Shown here: in pieces, positions 1-10,466 of the stretch
How the letters are laid out: each line of letters begins with the position of its first letter
Position numbering within the stretch: the first letter of the stretch is position 1
NCBI RefSeq assembly: GCF_000715075.1
Contig: NC_134101.1
Span: 24,668,822-24,732,821 of the forward strand
Direction: 5' to 3'
Source: Nicotiana tabacum
Taxonomy: Eukaryota; Streptophyta; Magnoliopsida; Solanales; Solanaceae
Length of the DNA: 64,000 nt
Position numbers and translations under genes: made by a program
Notes under the pieces: model-generated
Databases searched by the model: none
Told to the model about the DNA's origin: nothing
The model's input: only the letters and a program-made list of their open reading frames with translations

Positions 1-2823
1 TCCCTAAAATAAAACTTCCCGTATGTGCTTTTAATGATTATGGACTTGCGGGGATGGTTGGTTCGGGATTTGGAAGTGTGTGGGTTGAAATCGGAACACT
101 TGGTTCCTTAAGTTAGCTTTAAATGGACAAGTTTGACTTCGGTCAACATTTTGAGAAAATGACCCCGAAATCGGGATTTGATGGTTCCAATAGGTTTGTA
201 TGGTGATTTTGGACTTAGGAGCGTGTTCGAAATTTTATTTGGAAGTCCGTAGTTAAATTAGGCTTGAAATGGCTAAAGCAAGAATTTAAGTTTGGAAGTT
301 TGACCGGGGAGTTGACTTTTTGATATTGGGGTCGGAATCCAGTTCCAAAAATTTACATAACTCCGTTATGTCATTTATGACTTGTGTGCAAAATTTGAGG
401 TCAATCAGACTTGAATTGATAGGTTTCGGTACATAATATAGAAGTTGGAAATCTTAAGTGTCATTAAGCTTGAATTGGGGGAAGATTCGTGGTTTTGGTG
501 CTGTTTGGTGTGATTTGAGGGTTTGACTAAGTTCGTATGATATTTTGGGACTTGTTTGTATAATTGGTCGAGGTCCCGAGGGGCTCGGGTGAGTTTCGGG
601 CGACTAACAGATGACTTTTGGCATTTGGAACACTGCTGATAACTGCTGGTATTTTCTTCTAATTTCCTTATATGCGATCACGTAAGTTAGTGTGCGATTG
701 CGTAGAGTAATTTAGGCAGAGGTGGATTTGGGGTTGCGATCGCGTAGGGTTAATTTGGGCAGCTAGAAATTTGTTCACTGCGATCGCGTGGACACGTCCG
801 CGATCGCGTAGGATTGGCAAGTGTGTGTATCGCGATCGCGTGACATTGTTTGCGATCGCATAGGGGAAATTTGAGAGGAAGCTAGGCCACGCGTTTTTGA
901 TACGCGATCGCGTGAAAAGGGATGCGATCGCATAGAGTCAGAACCTGGTGCATCGCGATCACGTGGGACTTGATGCGATCGCGTAGGGTTAATGTTTGGG
1001 TAGTAAAATTTGTGCTACGCGATCGCGTGAGGAAGTTAGCGATCAGGTAGAATAAATCACTAGGCAGAGAGTTTAAGTTCTGAATTTTCTATTTTTAACG
1101 ATTTGGAGCTCGGATTTAGGCGATGTTTGGGAGATTTTTAGAGAAAATAATGGGGTAAGTGTTCTTAACTCAATATTGGTTAAATTACTCGAATCCATCA
1201 CCATTTTTATCATTTAATTGGTGAATTGAGTTGGAAAAGTTTGAAAACCCTCTTGGATAGATTTGAGGATTTGAGGGCTGAATTGTTAGCGAAATTTAGT
1301 GATTTTGGTATGGGTAGACTTGTGGTTGAGTGAGCGTTCATATTTCGTAACTTTCGCCGGATTCCGAGACGTGGGTCCCACGGACGAATTTTTAATTAAT
1401 TTCAGAATTTTTATTTAAAATGTAATATTTTCTTATAGAACTGATTCCTATAATTTTTAGTGATTGTATCGAATTAATTTGGTTAGATTCGATCCAGACA
1501 TAGTTGGATAATCGTGGAAAGGGCCTTCTAGTGGATTAAATTGGAGCAAGACGGGGTAAGTCTCTTGTCTAATTTTGTGAGGGGGAAATTAACCCATAAA
1601 GATTAAATTGAATAATTGTTGCTAATTGCGGGGGATACGTATGCACGAGGTGACGAGAGTCCGTGCGTAGCTACTATTAATGCTAAAGTCCGGGTAGTTT
1701 AGGACTCAAAGAATGAATTACTTGTGTAAATTTTATTCTTTGCTTAATTAATATTAATTGATATATATGAATATATTATGAATTGTTAGATAAAGATATT
1801 AAATGATGGAAATCTCATATGCTTGATTTTCTGTTTAAATTAATTGATTGTCAAAAGAAATTATTCTTCCTCCCTAATTTATCTTATAATAAATATACTC
1901 TCCTTCCGGAGGCACATAAGAAAATGTCTTCCTTTCTTGTGGAGCGGGCCGAACGCCTCGGCAGGATAGATGCATCTATGGATGGTGCCGCATGTTCCTC
2001 GGCAGTGTACACAATACTCTGGATCGGGTCGTGCGTCCTCGGCAGAAATCGTGCTTAATAATAATAATTACACGATACTTTAATAGTTATTTCAGCTTGA
2101 GAAGCTAATTAATAAATTGGAGAATCTTTGAAATTTAATGAATTATTATTCCTGCTTGTTAAGGAATTAATTGTTATTCCTATAAATGATATTAATTGAT
2201 AAGTTGGAAATTATTTGAATTGAAGGAATTTAATTAATATATTGAGAATTGTTGCATTTGAAGGAATTTGATTATTTACGCTGGTTAAATAAATTATTTT
2301 AAATTCTATGAATCATGTTGATTTAGATATTCTAGTTGTATTTTAGTTATTATTATTGACCCATAGTGAGTGTCAAAGTCGGCCATCTCGTCTCTACCAC
2401 TTCGAGATTAGGTTTGATACTTACTGGGTACACGTTGTTTAGGTACTCATACTACACTTGCTACACTTTTTGTGCAGGACCTGAGGCAAGTACTAGTGGG
2501 GGACCTATCGTCTTACACCCACGCTATCCAGGGGCATAGTGGTGAGTTGCCTTTCTGAGCCGTTCTGCAGCTACTAGTGTCTCTCCTTGTATTTTTTTTC
2601 ATTTTGTCTATTTTATTTCAGACAATAATTGAGGTTTTGTATAATCTACTAGATGCTCATACACTTGTGACACCAGGTCTTGGCACACACATTGGTAGAA
2701 TTTGGGTTTTATTATTTTTCTTGGTTTTAAATTTAATCAATATATGCTTAATTTATTAACTTGGCTTGCCTAGTTGTAGTATTGGGTGCCATCACGACCT
2801 ATAGGTGAAATTGGGTCGTAACA
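1..2823 (+). mobile_element. Tekay/Del-like LTR, subfamily A (5' end outside window)
   Basis: This is a long terminal repeat in the sense orientation, ending in GGGTCGTAACA at 2823. It aligns along its 3' half with 49740-51315, which is followed by a primer-binding site and gag-pol, so it is a true LTR. Shared landmarks are the segment near 300-345 that includes GGGGAGTTGACTTTTTGAT, the CGGCAGG-type segment at 1945-2045, and the GTACTCATACTACACTTG block before a degenerate hairpin at 2461-2477. No primer-binding site follows; sequence goes straight into a microsatellite. It is therefore a solo LTR or the 3' LTR of an element lying to the left. The short ORFs inside it (for example 1819-2058) are LTR sequence, not genes. 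Confidence 0.8.
661..1060. repeat. CGATCGCG palindromic microrepeat array in LTR-A
   Basis: About a dozen irregularly spaced copies of GCGATCGCGT and close variants (GCGATCGCATAG, CGATCACGT) lie in both orientations in this part of the LTR. The core CGCGATCGCG is self-complementary. The array is rich in CpG and GATC against an AT-rich LTR background. It occupies the same relative position as the GATCGAGG array of LTR-B, where a TATA box follows, so it probably lies in U3. No function is known to me; enhancer-like binding sites or a methylation-dense block are possibilities. Confidence 0.8.
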
Positions 2824-2837
2824 GAATTGTTAATAGT

Positions 2838-2901
<64 letters not shown>
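2838..2901. repeat. (TG)n(TA)n microsatellite
   Basis: A compound dinucleotide repeat of a short TG run followed by about 25 TA units. It separates LTR-A from the left flank of the composite element. Confidence 0.95.
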
Positions 2902-2905
<4 letters not shown>

Positions 2906-2996
2906 CTCATCTGAACTGTAAAATTGCACATCCATCTCCAAGACAGAAACTTATAGAATTAGTAAGAAAACAGACGGTCAAAAATAACATCTTAGT

Positions 2997-3001
2997 ACAA
3001 A
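2997..3001. repeat. Left target-site duplication ACAAA
   Basis: The five bases immediately before the LTR-B start (TGTGATGACCC at 3002) match the five bases after the end of the distal LTR-B at 59530. A 5-bp duplication is standard for Ty3/gypsy integration. The match pairs two LTRs 56.5 kb apart. Confidence 0.85.
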
Positions 3002-3004
3002 TGT

Positions 3005-3023
3005 GATGACCCAAAATGTCATC
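3005..3023 (+). promoter_or_regulatory. LTR-terminal dyad GATGAC-N7-GTCATC
   Basis: A perfect inverted repeat with 6-bp arms and a 7-nt loop starts at the fourth base of the LTR. The same geometry occurs at the 5' terminus of the other intact LTR 5' ends in the window: 56483, 25055, and on the minus strand 46321-46339, 47582-47600, 29765-29783 and 35057-35075. Its position next to the integrase-recognised end is suggestive, but the role is inferred. Confidence 0.6.
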
Positions 3024-3865
3024 TTTAAATTTAATAATTAATTATGTGTTCTAAGACCTCGAAAAGTACTATTTATCATTCCTCGACTTGCGTGCGCAAT
3101 CCGTAAAGATTTCTGGAAAGTTTTTATGTAAAAAATAGATTAAAATGTGAATTAGAGCTTTAAAACTCAATTGAGTTGACTTTGATCAACATTTTGAGCA
3201 AACGGACTCGGATCAGTATTTTGACAGTTTTGGTAGGTCCGTATCGTGATTTGGGACTCGGGCATATGCCCAAAATCAAATTCCGAGGTCTCTAGCCCGA
3301 GATATGGAATTTTGATGAAAAATTAAAAGTTTAAGTTCAAATAGTTATCGGATGTCTAATTATGTGCAAACGACCCCACAATAGAATTTTGATGATTCCA
3401 ACAGCTATGTATGTTGATTTTGGACTTAGGAGCATGATCAAAATTTTATTTAGTAGTCCGTAGTGAAAGTAGGCTTGAAATGGCTACAATAGGAATTTAA
3501 GTTTGGAAGTTTGACCGGGGAGTTGACTTTTTGATATCGGGGTCGGAATCCAGTTATGAAAATTTTCATAGCTCCGTTATGTCATTTATGACTTGTGTGT
3601 AAAATTTGAGGTCAATCGGAGTTGATTTGATAGGTTTCGACATCAAGTGTAGAAGTTAGAAATTTTAAGTTTCATGAAGCTTGAATGGGAGCATAATTTG
3701 TGGTTTTAGCGTCGTTTTATGTGATTCGAGTTTTCAAATAAGTTCATATGATGTCTTAGGAATTTTTGGTATATTTGGTTGAGGTCCCGGGGGCCTCGAG
3801 TGAGTTTCGGATGGTTAACGGATCAAAAGTTAGACTTAAAAAGCTTCTGCAATTTTCCCTTTTGC

Positions 3866-4200
3866 TGTATATTCTGGGCTGTGATCGAGCCCCAGATCGA
3901 ACCCAGATATCGAGCCCATGATCGAGGCCTGAGTTGAAGCCAGGGACGAGGCTCAGTATCAAAGCCACGATCGAAGGTCCAGCTCGAGGGCCAAGATCGA
4001 AGGCAAGGCTCGAGGGCTAGGATCAAGACCCAAGATCGAGGGTCACAATCGAAGTCCCAGGCTCGATGCCATGATCGAGGCCATGACCGAGTCCCAGGCT
4101 CGAGGCCCTGATCGAGGCTATGACCAAGTCCCAAGCCTGATGCCATGATCGAGGCCATGACCGAAGCCCAGGCTCGAGGGCCACGATCGAGGCCCAATTC
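3866..4200. repeat. GATCGAGG-type microrepeat array in LTR-B U3
   Basis: Roughly 20-25 copies of short units such as GATCGAGGCC, GCTCGAGG and CATGATCGAGG lie immediately upstream of the TATA box. The units contain the palindromic cores GATC and CTCGAG. In reading frames the array encodes low-complexity Arg/Ser/Trp-rich ORFs, which I regard as artefacts. Copies are at about 10857-11165 and 57360-57690. Confidence 0.85.
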
Positions 4201-4220
4201 CGAAGGCTGCCTGGGCAGTT

Positions 4221-4228
4221 TATAAAAG
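4221..4228 (+). promoter_or_regulatory. TATA box of LTR-B
   Basis: TATAAAAG follows the microrepeat array within the conserved context CTGGGCAGTTTATAAAAGAGG. The same context is present at 11189 and 57711. It is the best candidate for the core promoter of this subfamily, with transcription starting roughly 30 bp downstream. Confidence 0.7.
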
Positions 4229-5621
4229 AGGACATTCGTCCCATTTGCCATTTTTGACGAACTTGAGCTTGAGCAGAGGCGACTTTTGACAGATTTTCAA
4301 GGGAAAAATATTGGGGTAAGTGATTCTAACTCGGGTTTGGTCTACATATACAAGTATATCATTGTTCTCATCATTTAATTAGTGTTTTGAGATTGAAATT
4401 TGGAATTTTTTTAGAAATCTTATAGAAACAAATTTTTGAGATTTCGGTATCGATTCGGAGTCGGATTTGAGTGAAACTGGTATGGTTGGACTCGTAATAT
4501 AATTGGTTATCGGATTTTGTAACTTTTGTTGGATTTCGAGATGTGAGCCCCACGGACGATATTTTAATTAATTTCGGGATTGTTATTAAAAAAGTAGTAT
4601 TTTCTTATGGAATTGATTCCTATAAATTTTAGTGATTGTATCGAATTATTTTTGGTTAGATTTGAGCCAATCGAAGTTGGTTAATCGAGGAAAAGGCCTA
4701 CTAGTGGATTAAATTGGAGCAAGACGAGGTAAGTCTCTTATCTAATCTTGTGAGGGGGCAATTACCTCATAGGTGATTAAAATTAAATAATTATTGCTAA
4801 TTGTGGAGACTACGTACGCACGAGGTGATGAGAGTCCGTGCGTAGTTACTATTAATGCTAAAGTCCGGGTAGTATAGGATTCAAAGCATGAATTACTTGT
4901 GTAAATTGTATTCTTTGTTTAATTAATATTATTTGATATATATACATATATATTGTGAATTGTTAGATAAAAATATTAGAGGATGGAAATCTCATATACT
5001 TGATTTTTTTTGTTTTGTTTAAATTTATTTAATTGTTAAGAGAAATTGTTCTTCCTCCTGAATTTATCTTATAACAAATATACTCTCATTCTGGAGGTAC
5101 AAAAGAAAATGTCCTCCTTTCTTGTGGAGCGGGCCTAACGCCTCGGCAGGATAGATGCATCTATGGATCGTGTTGCACGTCCCTCGGCAGTGTACACAAT
5201 ATTCTGAATCGGGCCGAACGACCTCGGCAGAAATCGTGCTTAATAATAATAATAATTACACGATACTTTGACGGTTTATTGCGGCTTGTAAAGCTATTTG
5301 CACCTTGTAAAGTTATTTAATATATTGGAAATTCATTGAAATTGAATTGCAGCTTGTAAAGCTATTTGATATATATATAGCTTGTAAAGCTATATATATA
5401 CGGAGAATTGTTGCATTTTGAAGGAATTTAATTATTTTTGCTGGTTAAATAAATTATTGTTATATTATGTGAATCATGCTGATTTAAATATTCTATTCTT
5501 ATTTCAATTATTATTATTGACCCATAGTGAATGTCAAAATTGGCCATCTCATCTCTACCACTTCGAGTTTAGGCTTGATACTTATTGGGTACACGTTTTT
5601 TACGTACTCATACAACACTTG

Positions 5622-5638
5622 CTGCACTTTTTGTGCAG
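5622..5638 (+). promoter_or_regulatory. Conserved LTR hairpin CTGCAC-TTTTT-GTGCAG
   Basis: A perfect 6-bp stem with a five-T loop lies about 340 bp before the LTR end. The same stem is found in the LTRs at 50954 (perfect), 22089 and 28630 (perfect, loop ATTTTT), 45132 (perfect, different loop), and with one changed base at 2461, 36281 and 59172. Function is unknown; an R/U5 RNA structure or a 3'-end-formation element is plausible. Confidence 0.6.
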
Positions 5639-5983
5639 GATCTGAGACAGGTACTAGTGGATGACCTATCATCACATATGCACGTCATCCCGAGGCATAG
5701 TGGTGAGCTGCTTTTCTGAGCCGTTCTGCCCCTACCAATATCTCTTCTTATATTTACATTCTATCTATTTCATTTCAGATAGTATTCGGAGTTTTGTATA
5801 ATCTATTAGATGCTCATACATTTGTGACACCGGGTCTTGACACACACATTGGTAGAATTTAGTATTTTATTATTTTCTTGGATTAAAAGTTTAACCAATG
5901 TACGTTTAATTTATCAGTTCGCTTGCCTAGCTGTAGTGTTGGGAGCCATCACGACCTATAGGTGAAATTGGGTCGTGACAACA

Positions 5984-5995
5984 TGGTATCGGAGC
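5984..5995 (+). promoter_or_regulatory. Primer-binding site (initiator tRNA-Met type)
   Basis: TGGTATCGGAGC lies three bases after the LTR end and differs by one base from the common plant LTR-retrotransposon site TGGTATCAGAGC, which is complementary to the 3' end of initiator tRNA-Met. It fixes the 3' boundary of the 5' LTR. Confidence 0.85.
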
Positions 5996-6171
5996 ACTTG
6001 GTTCATGTAGGTTTCACAAGTTATGAGCAGACCTAATAGAGTCTTGCGGATCGGTACGGAGACGTCTGTACTTATCTTTGAGAGGCTATATGGTGTTAGG
6101 AAACTACCTTTCTTCATATTCCATCGTGCAATTGATGTAGTACTAAATATCCTTCTCTTATTCTCTCACAG

Positions 6172-7680
6172 ATGGTGAGAACACGCTCTAATGAGATTCC
6201 AGACCAGGGAAGAGCTACTCCCCCAGTTGCTAGAGGCCGAGGGAGGGCTCCAGGCCATGGTAGAGGGCGAGGACATCCCAGGATTGTTCCAGTTATTCCG
6301 CCAGTGGGTCCAGCAGAGAATCCCATTATTGAGGAACATGGTGAAGTGCCTATGGCAGAGCCAGCTCCGGTGGATTTCACATCTGCGCCCGGATTCCAGG
6401 ATGTTATGGGTCGTATGCTGCGGTTCATGGACAATATGACTCAAGCCGGTTTATTTTCGGCAGACCCAGCCATATCTCAGGCGGGCGGGGGAGCACAGAC
6501 CCAAACCGCACAGGCTCATGGACAGGCAACTGTTGTATATCAGACCCAAGGTGCACTACCCGTGGGTGGAGCCCAGCCAGTGGCAGCAGCTACACCTGAG
6601 CCCAGGCCAGCTGTAGCCTTCGATCCTTAGAAATTATTGGACCGATGGACTAGACTACATCCTCCTGTCTTTGGGGGTGAGCGACATGAGGATCCACAGG
6701 ACTTCATTGATCGCTGTAGGGATAGACTGCACAACATGAGGATATTGGAGTCTCATGGGGTAGACTTTGCTACTTTTCAGCTAGAGGGTAGAGCCCGTAG
6801 ATGGTGGCAGTCTTATGTTCTTGACAGACCAACAGATTCTCCTCCCATAACTTGGGATAGGTTCACCCGTATCTTCCTGGACAGGTATATTCCACCCTCC
6901 CATAGGGAAGACTTGAGGTTTCAGTTTGAGCAGCTCCAGTAATGTCAGATGTCAGTGACCGATTATGAGGCGAGGTTTTCTGAGTTATCTCGCCATGTAC
7001 TTATGATACTCCCTACTGAGGCTGAGAGAGTGCGGAGGTTTATTGCGAGTTTACATACTGGCATTCAGACCACTATGGCTCGAGAGGTTGAGATGGGTAC
7101 TTCTTATGAGTTAGTCGTAGAGATAGCCCGGAGGATTGAGTGTGTACGTCAGCGTAGCCGAGAGCAGGTTACTAGAGATAAGCGGTTTAGGTATTCTGGA
7201 GAGTTCAGAGTTGCTCCGTCTGGGGGCAGAGGTCAGTTCGTGAGAGGGCAGTCCAGCAGGCCCCCATATCCAGCACCCCCGCCTCCTCGGGGTGCTCCAG
7301 TACGACCTTATTTTAGTGCTATACCAGAGAGATCTTATCGCCCACCAGCTATTCAGGGTTCTTTCCATGAGTATTCAAGTCCCCAGGGCCAGACACTTAG
7401 TCAGCAGCCCATCGCACCGAAGAGTTGTTATGAGTGTGGGGATCCCAGTCACATGTGGAGGTTTTTCCCCAGGCTTCGGGGTTGACCAATACAGCAGGGT
7501 CAGCAGCCTATGCTTATCGGACCAGTTGCTCCACCAGTAGTCCGACCACTGAGAGGCGGAGGACAGGTGGGTAGGGGCCGTCCTAGAGGTGGAGGTCAGC
7601 CAGGCGGAGGACAGCCAGTTGGGGCTCCAGCTCGATTCTATGCTTTTCCGGCTAGACCAGATGTAGAGGCATCAGATGCC
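6172..7680 (+). pseudogene. gag of Tekay/Del-like chromovirus, element 1 (broken)
   Basis: The start is the ATG at 6172 (MVRTRSNE..., followed by an Arg/Gly-rich stretch RGRGRAPGHGRGRG), 192 bases after the LTR. The capsid region runs at 6637-7100 (PPVFGGERHEDPQDFI, ARRWWQSY). A zinc knuckle near 7425-7470 reads CYECGDPSHMWRFF: the fourth ligand, Cys in the sister copy at about 52812, is Phe here. In-frame stops are at 6628 (TAG where the sister copy has CAG), 6940 (TAA versus CAA) and 7483 (TGA). The product would be the structural protein forming the cytoplasmic virus-like particle; this copy cannot make it. Confidence 0.85.
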
Positions 7681-10466
7681 GTGATTAGAGGTATTATTTC
7701 TATTTGTGGCAAAGATGCCTCAGTATTATTTGATCCAGGATCTACATATTCATATGTGTCATCTCTATTTGCTCCATTCCTGGGTGTTTCACGCGAGTCC
7801 TTGAGTACTCCTATTTATGTGTCCACTCATGTGGGCGATTCTGTTGTTGTGAACCGGATCTACCAGTCCTATATTATTACACTCTATGGTTATGAAACTA
7901 GAGCAGATCTCTTATTGCTTGAGATGAACGCTTTTGAAATTATTCTGGGCATGGACTGGTTATCTCCATATCATGTTATTCTAGATTGTCATGCCAAGAC
8001 TGTTACCTTGGCTATTCTAGGATTGCCTAAGCTGGAGTGGAAGGGTTCGCCTGTTAGTTCATTTAATCGAGTTATTTCTTTTATTAAGGCTCAACACATG
8101 ACTGAGAAGGGTTGTTTGGCTTATCTAGCCTATGTTCGGGATACTACTGCAGAGACTCCGGCTATTGAGTCAGTGCCTGTAGTTCGGCAGTTCTCCGATG
8201 TATTTCCGTTAGATCTTCTAGGTATGCCACTTGATCGTGATATTGATTTTTGTATTGACTTGGCTTCAGATACCCATCCTATATCTATCCCACCGTATCG
8301 CATGGCTCTGAAAGAATTGAAAGAATAGCTTGGAGAGTTACTAGCCAAAGGGTTCGTCAAACCGAGTGTATCGCCTTGGGGTGCACCAGTATTATTTGTG
8401 AAAAAGAAGGATAGAACAATGCGGATGTGTATTGATTATCGCCAATTAAACAAAGTCACTATCAAGAACAAGTACCCGTTGCCGCGTATTGATGATCTAT
8501 TTGACCAGTTGCAGGGGTCTAGGGTATTCTCTAAGATCGACTTGAGGTCGGGGTACCATCAGTTGAAGATTCGGGATTCGGATGTTCCGAAGATTGCTTT
8601 TCGGACTAGGTATGGTCATTATGAGTTTCTGGTGATGTCCTTCGTTTTAACTAATGCCCCGGCAGCGTTCATGGATCTGATGAACAGGGTATTCATGCCA
8701 TACATTAATTCGTTTGTCATTGTCTTTATTGATGACATATTGATCTACTCACGCAGTAAGGAGGAACATGAGCAGCATATGAGAGTAGTGCTTCAGACAT
8801 TGCGGGAACAAAAGTTATATGCTAAGTTCTCTAAATATGAGTTTTGGCTAGAGTCTGTAGCATTTTTGGGACATATTGTATCGGGCGAAGGTATTAAAGT
8901 TGATCCCAAAAAGATTGAGGCAGTTTAGAATTGGCATCGTCCCACTTCGGCGACTGAGATCAGGAGTTTTCTGGGTTTAGCAGGTTATTATCGTCGATTC
9001 GTGGAAGGTTTTTCATCTATTGCAGCACCTTTGACCAAATTAACCCAATAGGGTGTTCAGTTCCGATGGTCCGATGATTGTGAGTCAAGCTTTCAGAAGC
9101 TTAAGACAGCACTGACTACAGCACCCGTGTTAGTGTTACCATATGGTTTTGGAATATATACAGTGTATTGCGACGCGTCACGCATTGGCTTGGGTTGTGT
9201 ATTGATGCAGGAAAGGCGAGTTATTGCATATGTTTCATGTCAGCTGAAGCCCCACGAGAAGAATTATCCAGTACATGATTTGGAGTTAGCTGCGATTGTT
9301 CACGCTCTAAAGATTTGGAGGCATTATCTTTATGGGGTGTCTTGTGAAGTTTACACTGATCATCGCAGTTTGCAGCATTTGTTCAAGCAGAGGGATCTAA
9401 ATTTGAGGCAGCGCAGATGGCTGGAGTTACTAAAAGATTATGATATTACTATCTTGTATCATCCGGGCAAAGCAAATGTGGTTGCAGATGCCTTGAGCAG
9501 AAAGGCGGAGAGTATGGGTAGTTTGGCTTTCATTTCAGCAGAGGAAAGGCCATTAGCCTCAGATATTCAGTCCTTGGCTAACAGACTTGTGAGGCTGGAT
9601 ATTTCAGAGCCCAGCCGAGTTCTTGCATGTGTTGTGGCCCAATCTTCACTATCTGAGTAGATCAAGGCTCGCCAGTATGATGACCCACACTTGATGGTTC
9701 TTCGTGAAACGGTACTTCGAGGTGGTACCAAGGAAGTTACTATTGGAGCGGATGGTGTAAGCGACTCCAGGATCGTCTATGTGTTCCTAATGTGGATGGA
9801 CTGAGGAAAAAGATCCTGGAGGAGGTACACAGTTCGCGGTATTCTATTCATCCTGGTGCTACTAAGATGTATCGTGACTTGAGGCAGCATTATTGGTGGC
9901 GACGAATGAAAAAGGACATAGTTGAGTATGTATCTAGGTGTCTAAATTGCCAGCAAGATAAATATGAGCACCAGAGGCCAGGTAGCCTACTTCAGCAGAT
10001 GACTATACCAGAGTGGAAATGGGAACGAATTGCTATGGACTTTGTAGTTGGGTTGCCACGGACCTTGAGGAAGTTCGATGCAGTTTGGGTGATTGTTGAT
10101 AGGTTGACCAAATCGGCACATTTTATTCCTGTTGTGACTACGCATACTTCAGAGAGGTTGGCCTAGATTTATATTTAGGAGATAATTCGGTTGCACGGCG
10201 TGCCAATTTCCATCATATCAGATAGAGGCCCTCAGTTTACTTCACATTTCTGGACAGCAGTATAGAGTAAGTTGGGGACCCGTGTAGAGCTCAGCACAAC
10301 CTTTCATCCACAGACCGATGGGCAGTCAGAGCGGACAATTCAGATTTTGGAGGATATGCTCAGGGCATGTGTGATCAACTTTGGTGTTCAGTGGGATCGT
10401 TTCCTGCCTTTGGCCGAGTTTGCTTATAATAACATTTACCAATCCAGCATCGAGATGGCTCCATTT
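7681..10466 (+). pseudogene. pol of element 1: protease, RT, RNase H, integrase (3' truncated)
   Basis: Domain order is protease, RT, RNase H, integrase, which is diagnostic of Ty3/gypsy. The protease shows FDPGSTYSY near 7730. RT shows [14 protein letters not shown] and the catalytic FIDD at 8725-8736. RNase H shows YCDAS, LELAA and YTDH (9127-9660). Integrase has an HHCC-type region (RCLNCQQDK near 9940), then MDFVVGLP, SDRGPQF and the [11 protein letters not shown] block near 10310. Stops occur at 8326 and 8926 (CAG>TAG), 9048 (AAG>TAG), 9658 and 10164 (CAG>TAG). A 1-bp loss near 9760 shifts frame. Coding stops abruptly at 10463-10466, where integrase joins LTR sequence; the C-terminal integrase and chromodomain are missing. 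Confidence 0.9.

Larger units (their letters stand above)
3002..5980 (+). mobile_element. 5' LTR, subfamily B
   Basis: The LTR begins TGTGATGACCC and ends GGGTCGTGACA, and is followed three bases later by a tRNA-Met-type primer-binding site. Length is about 2.98 kb. It contains a 6-7-6 dyad at its first bases (3005-3023), a GATCGAGG array (about 3866-4200), a TATA box (4221), a hairpin GCCGA-N6-TCGGC near 5211, and a perfect CTGCAC-N5-GTGCAG hairpin at 5622. It aligns from end to end with 56480-59530. Confidence 0.9.

Noticed and set aside
661..1060. CRISPR-like array
   Set aside because: Repeats are short, irregularly spaced and in both orientations in a plant LTR; there are no spacers of constant length and no cas genes.
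3823..4251. Arg/Ser/Trp-rich minus-strand ORFs over the GATCGAGG arrays
   Set aside because: Low-complexity translation of a microrepeat array; copies at about 10791-11212 and 57301-57734 likewise.
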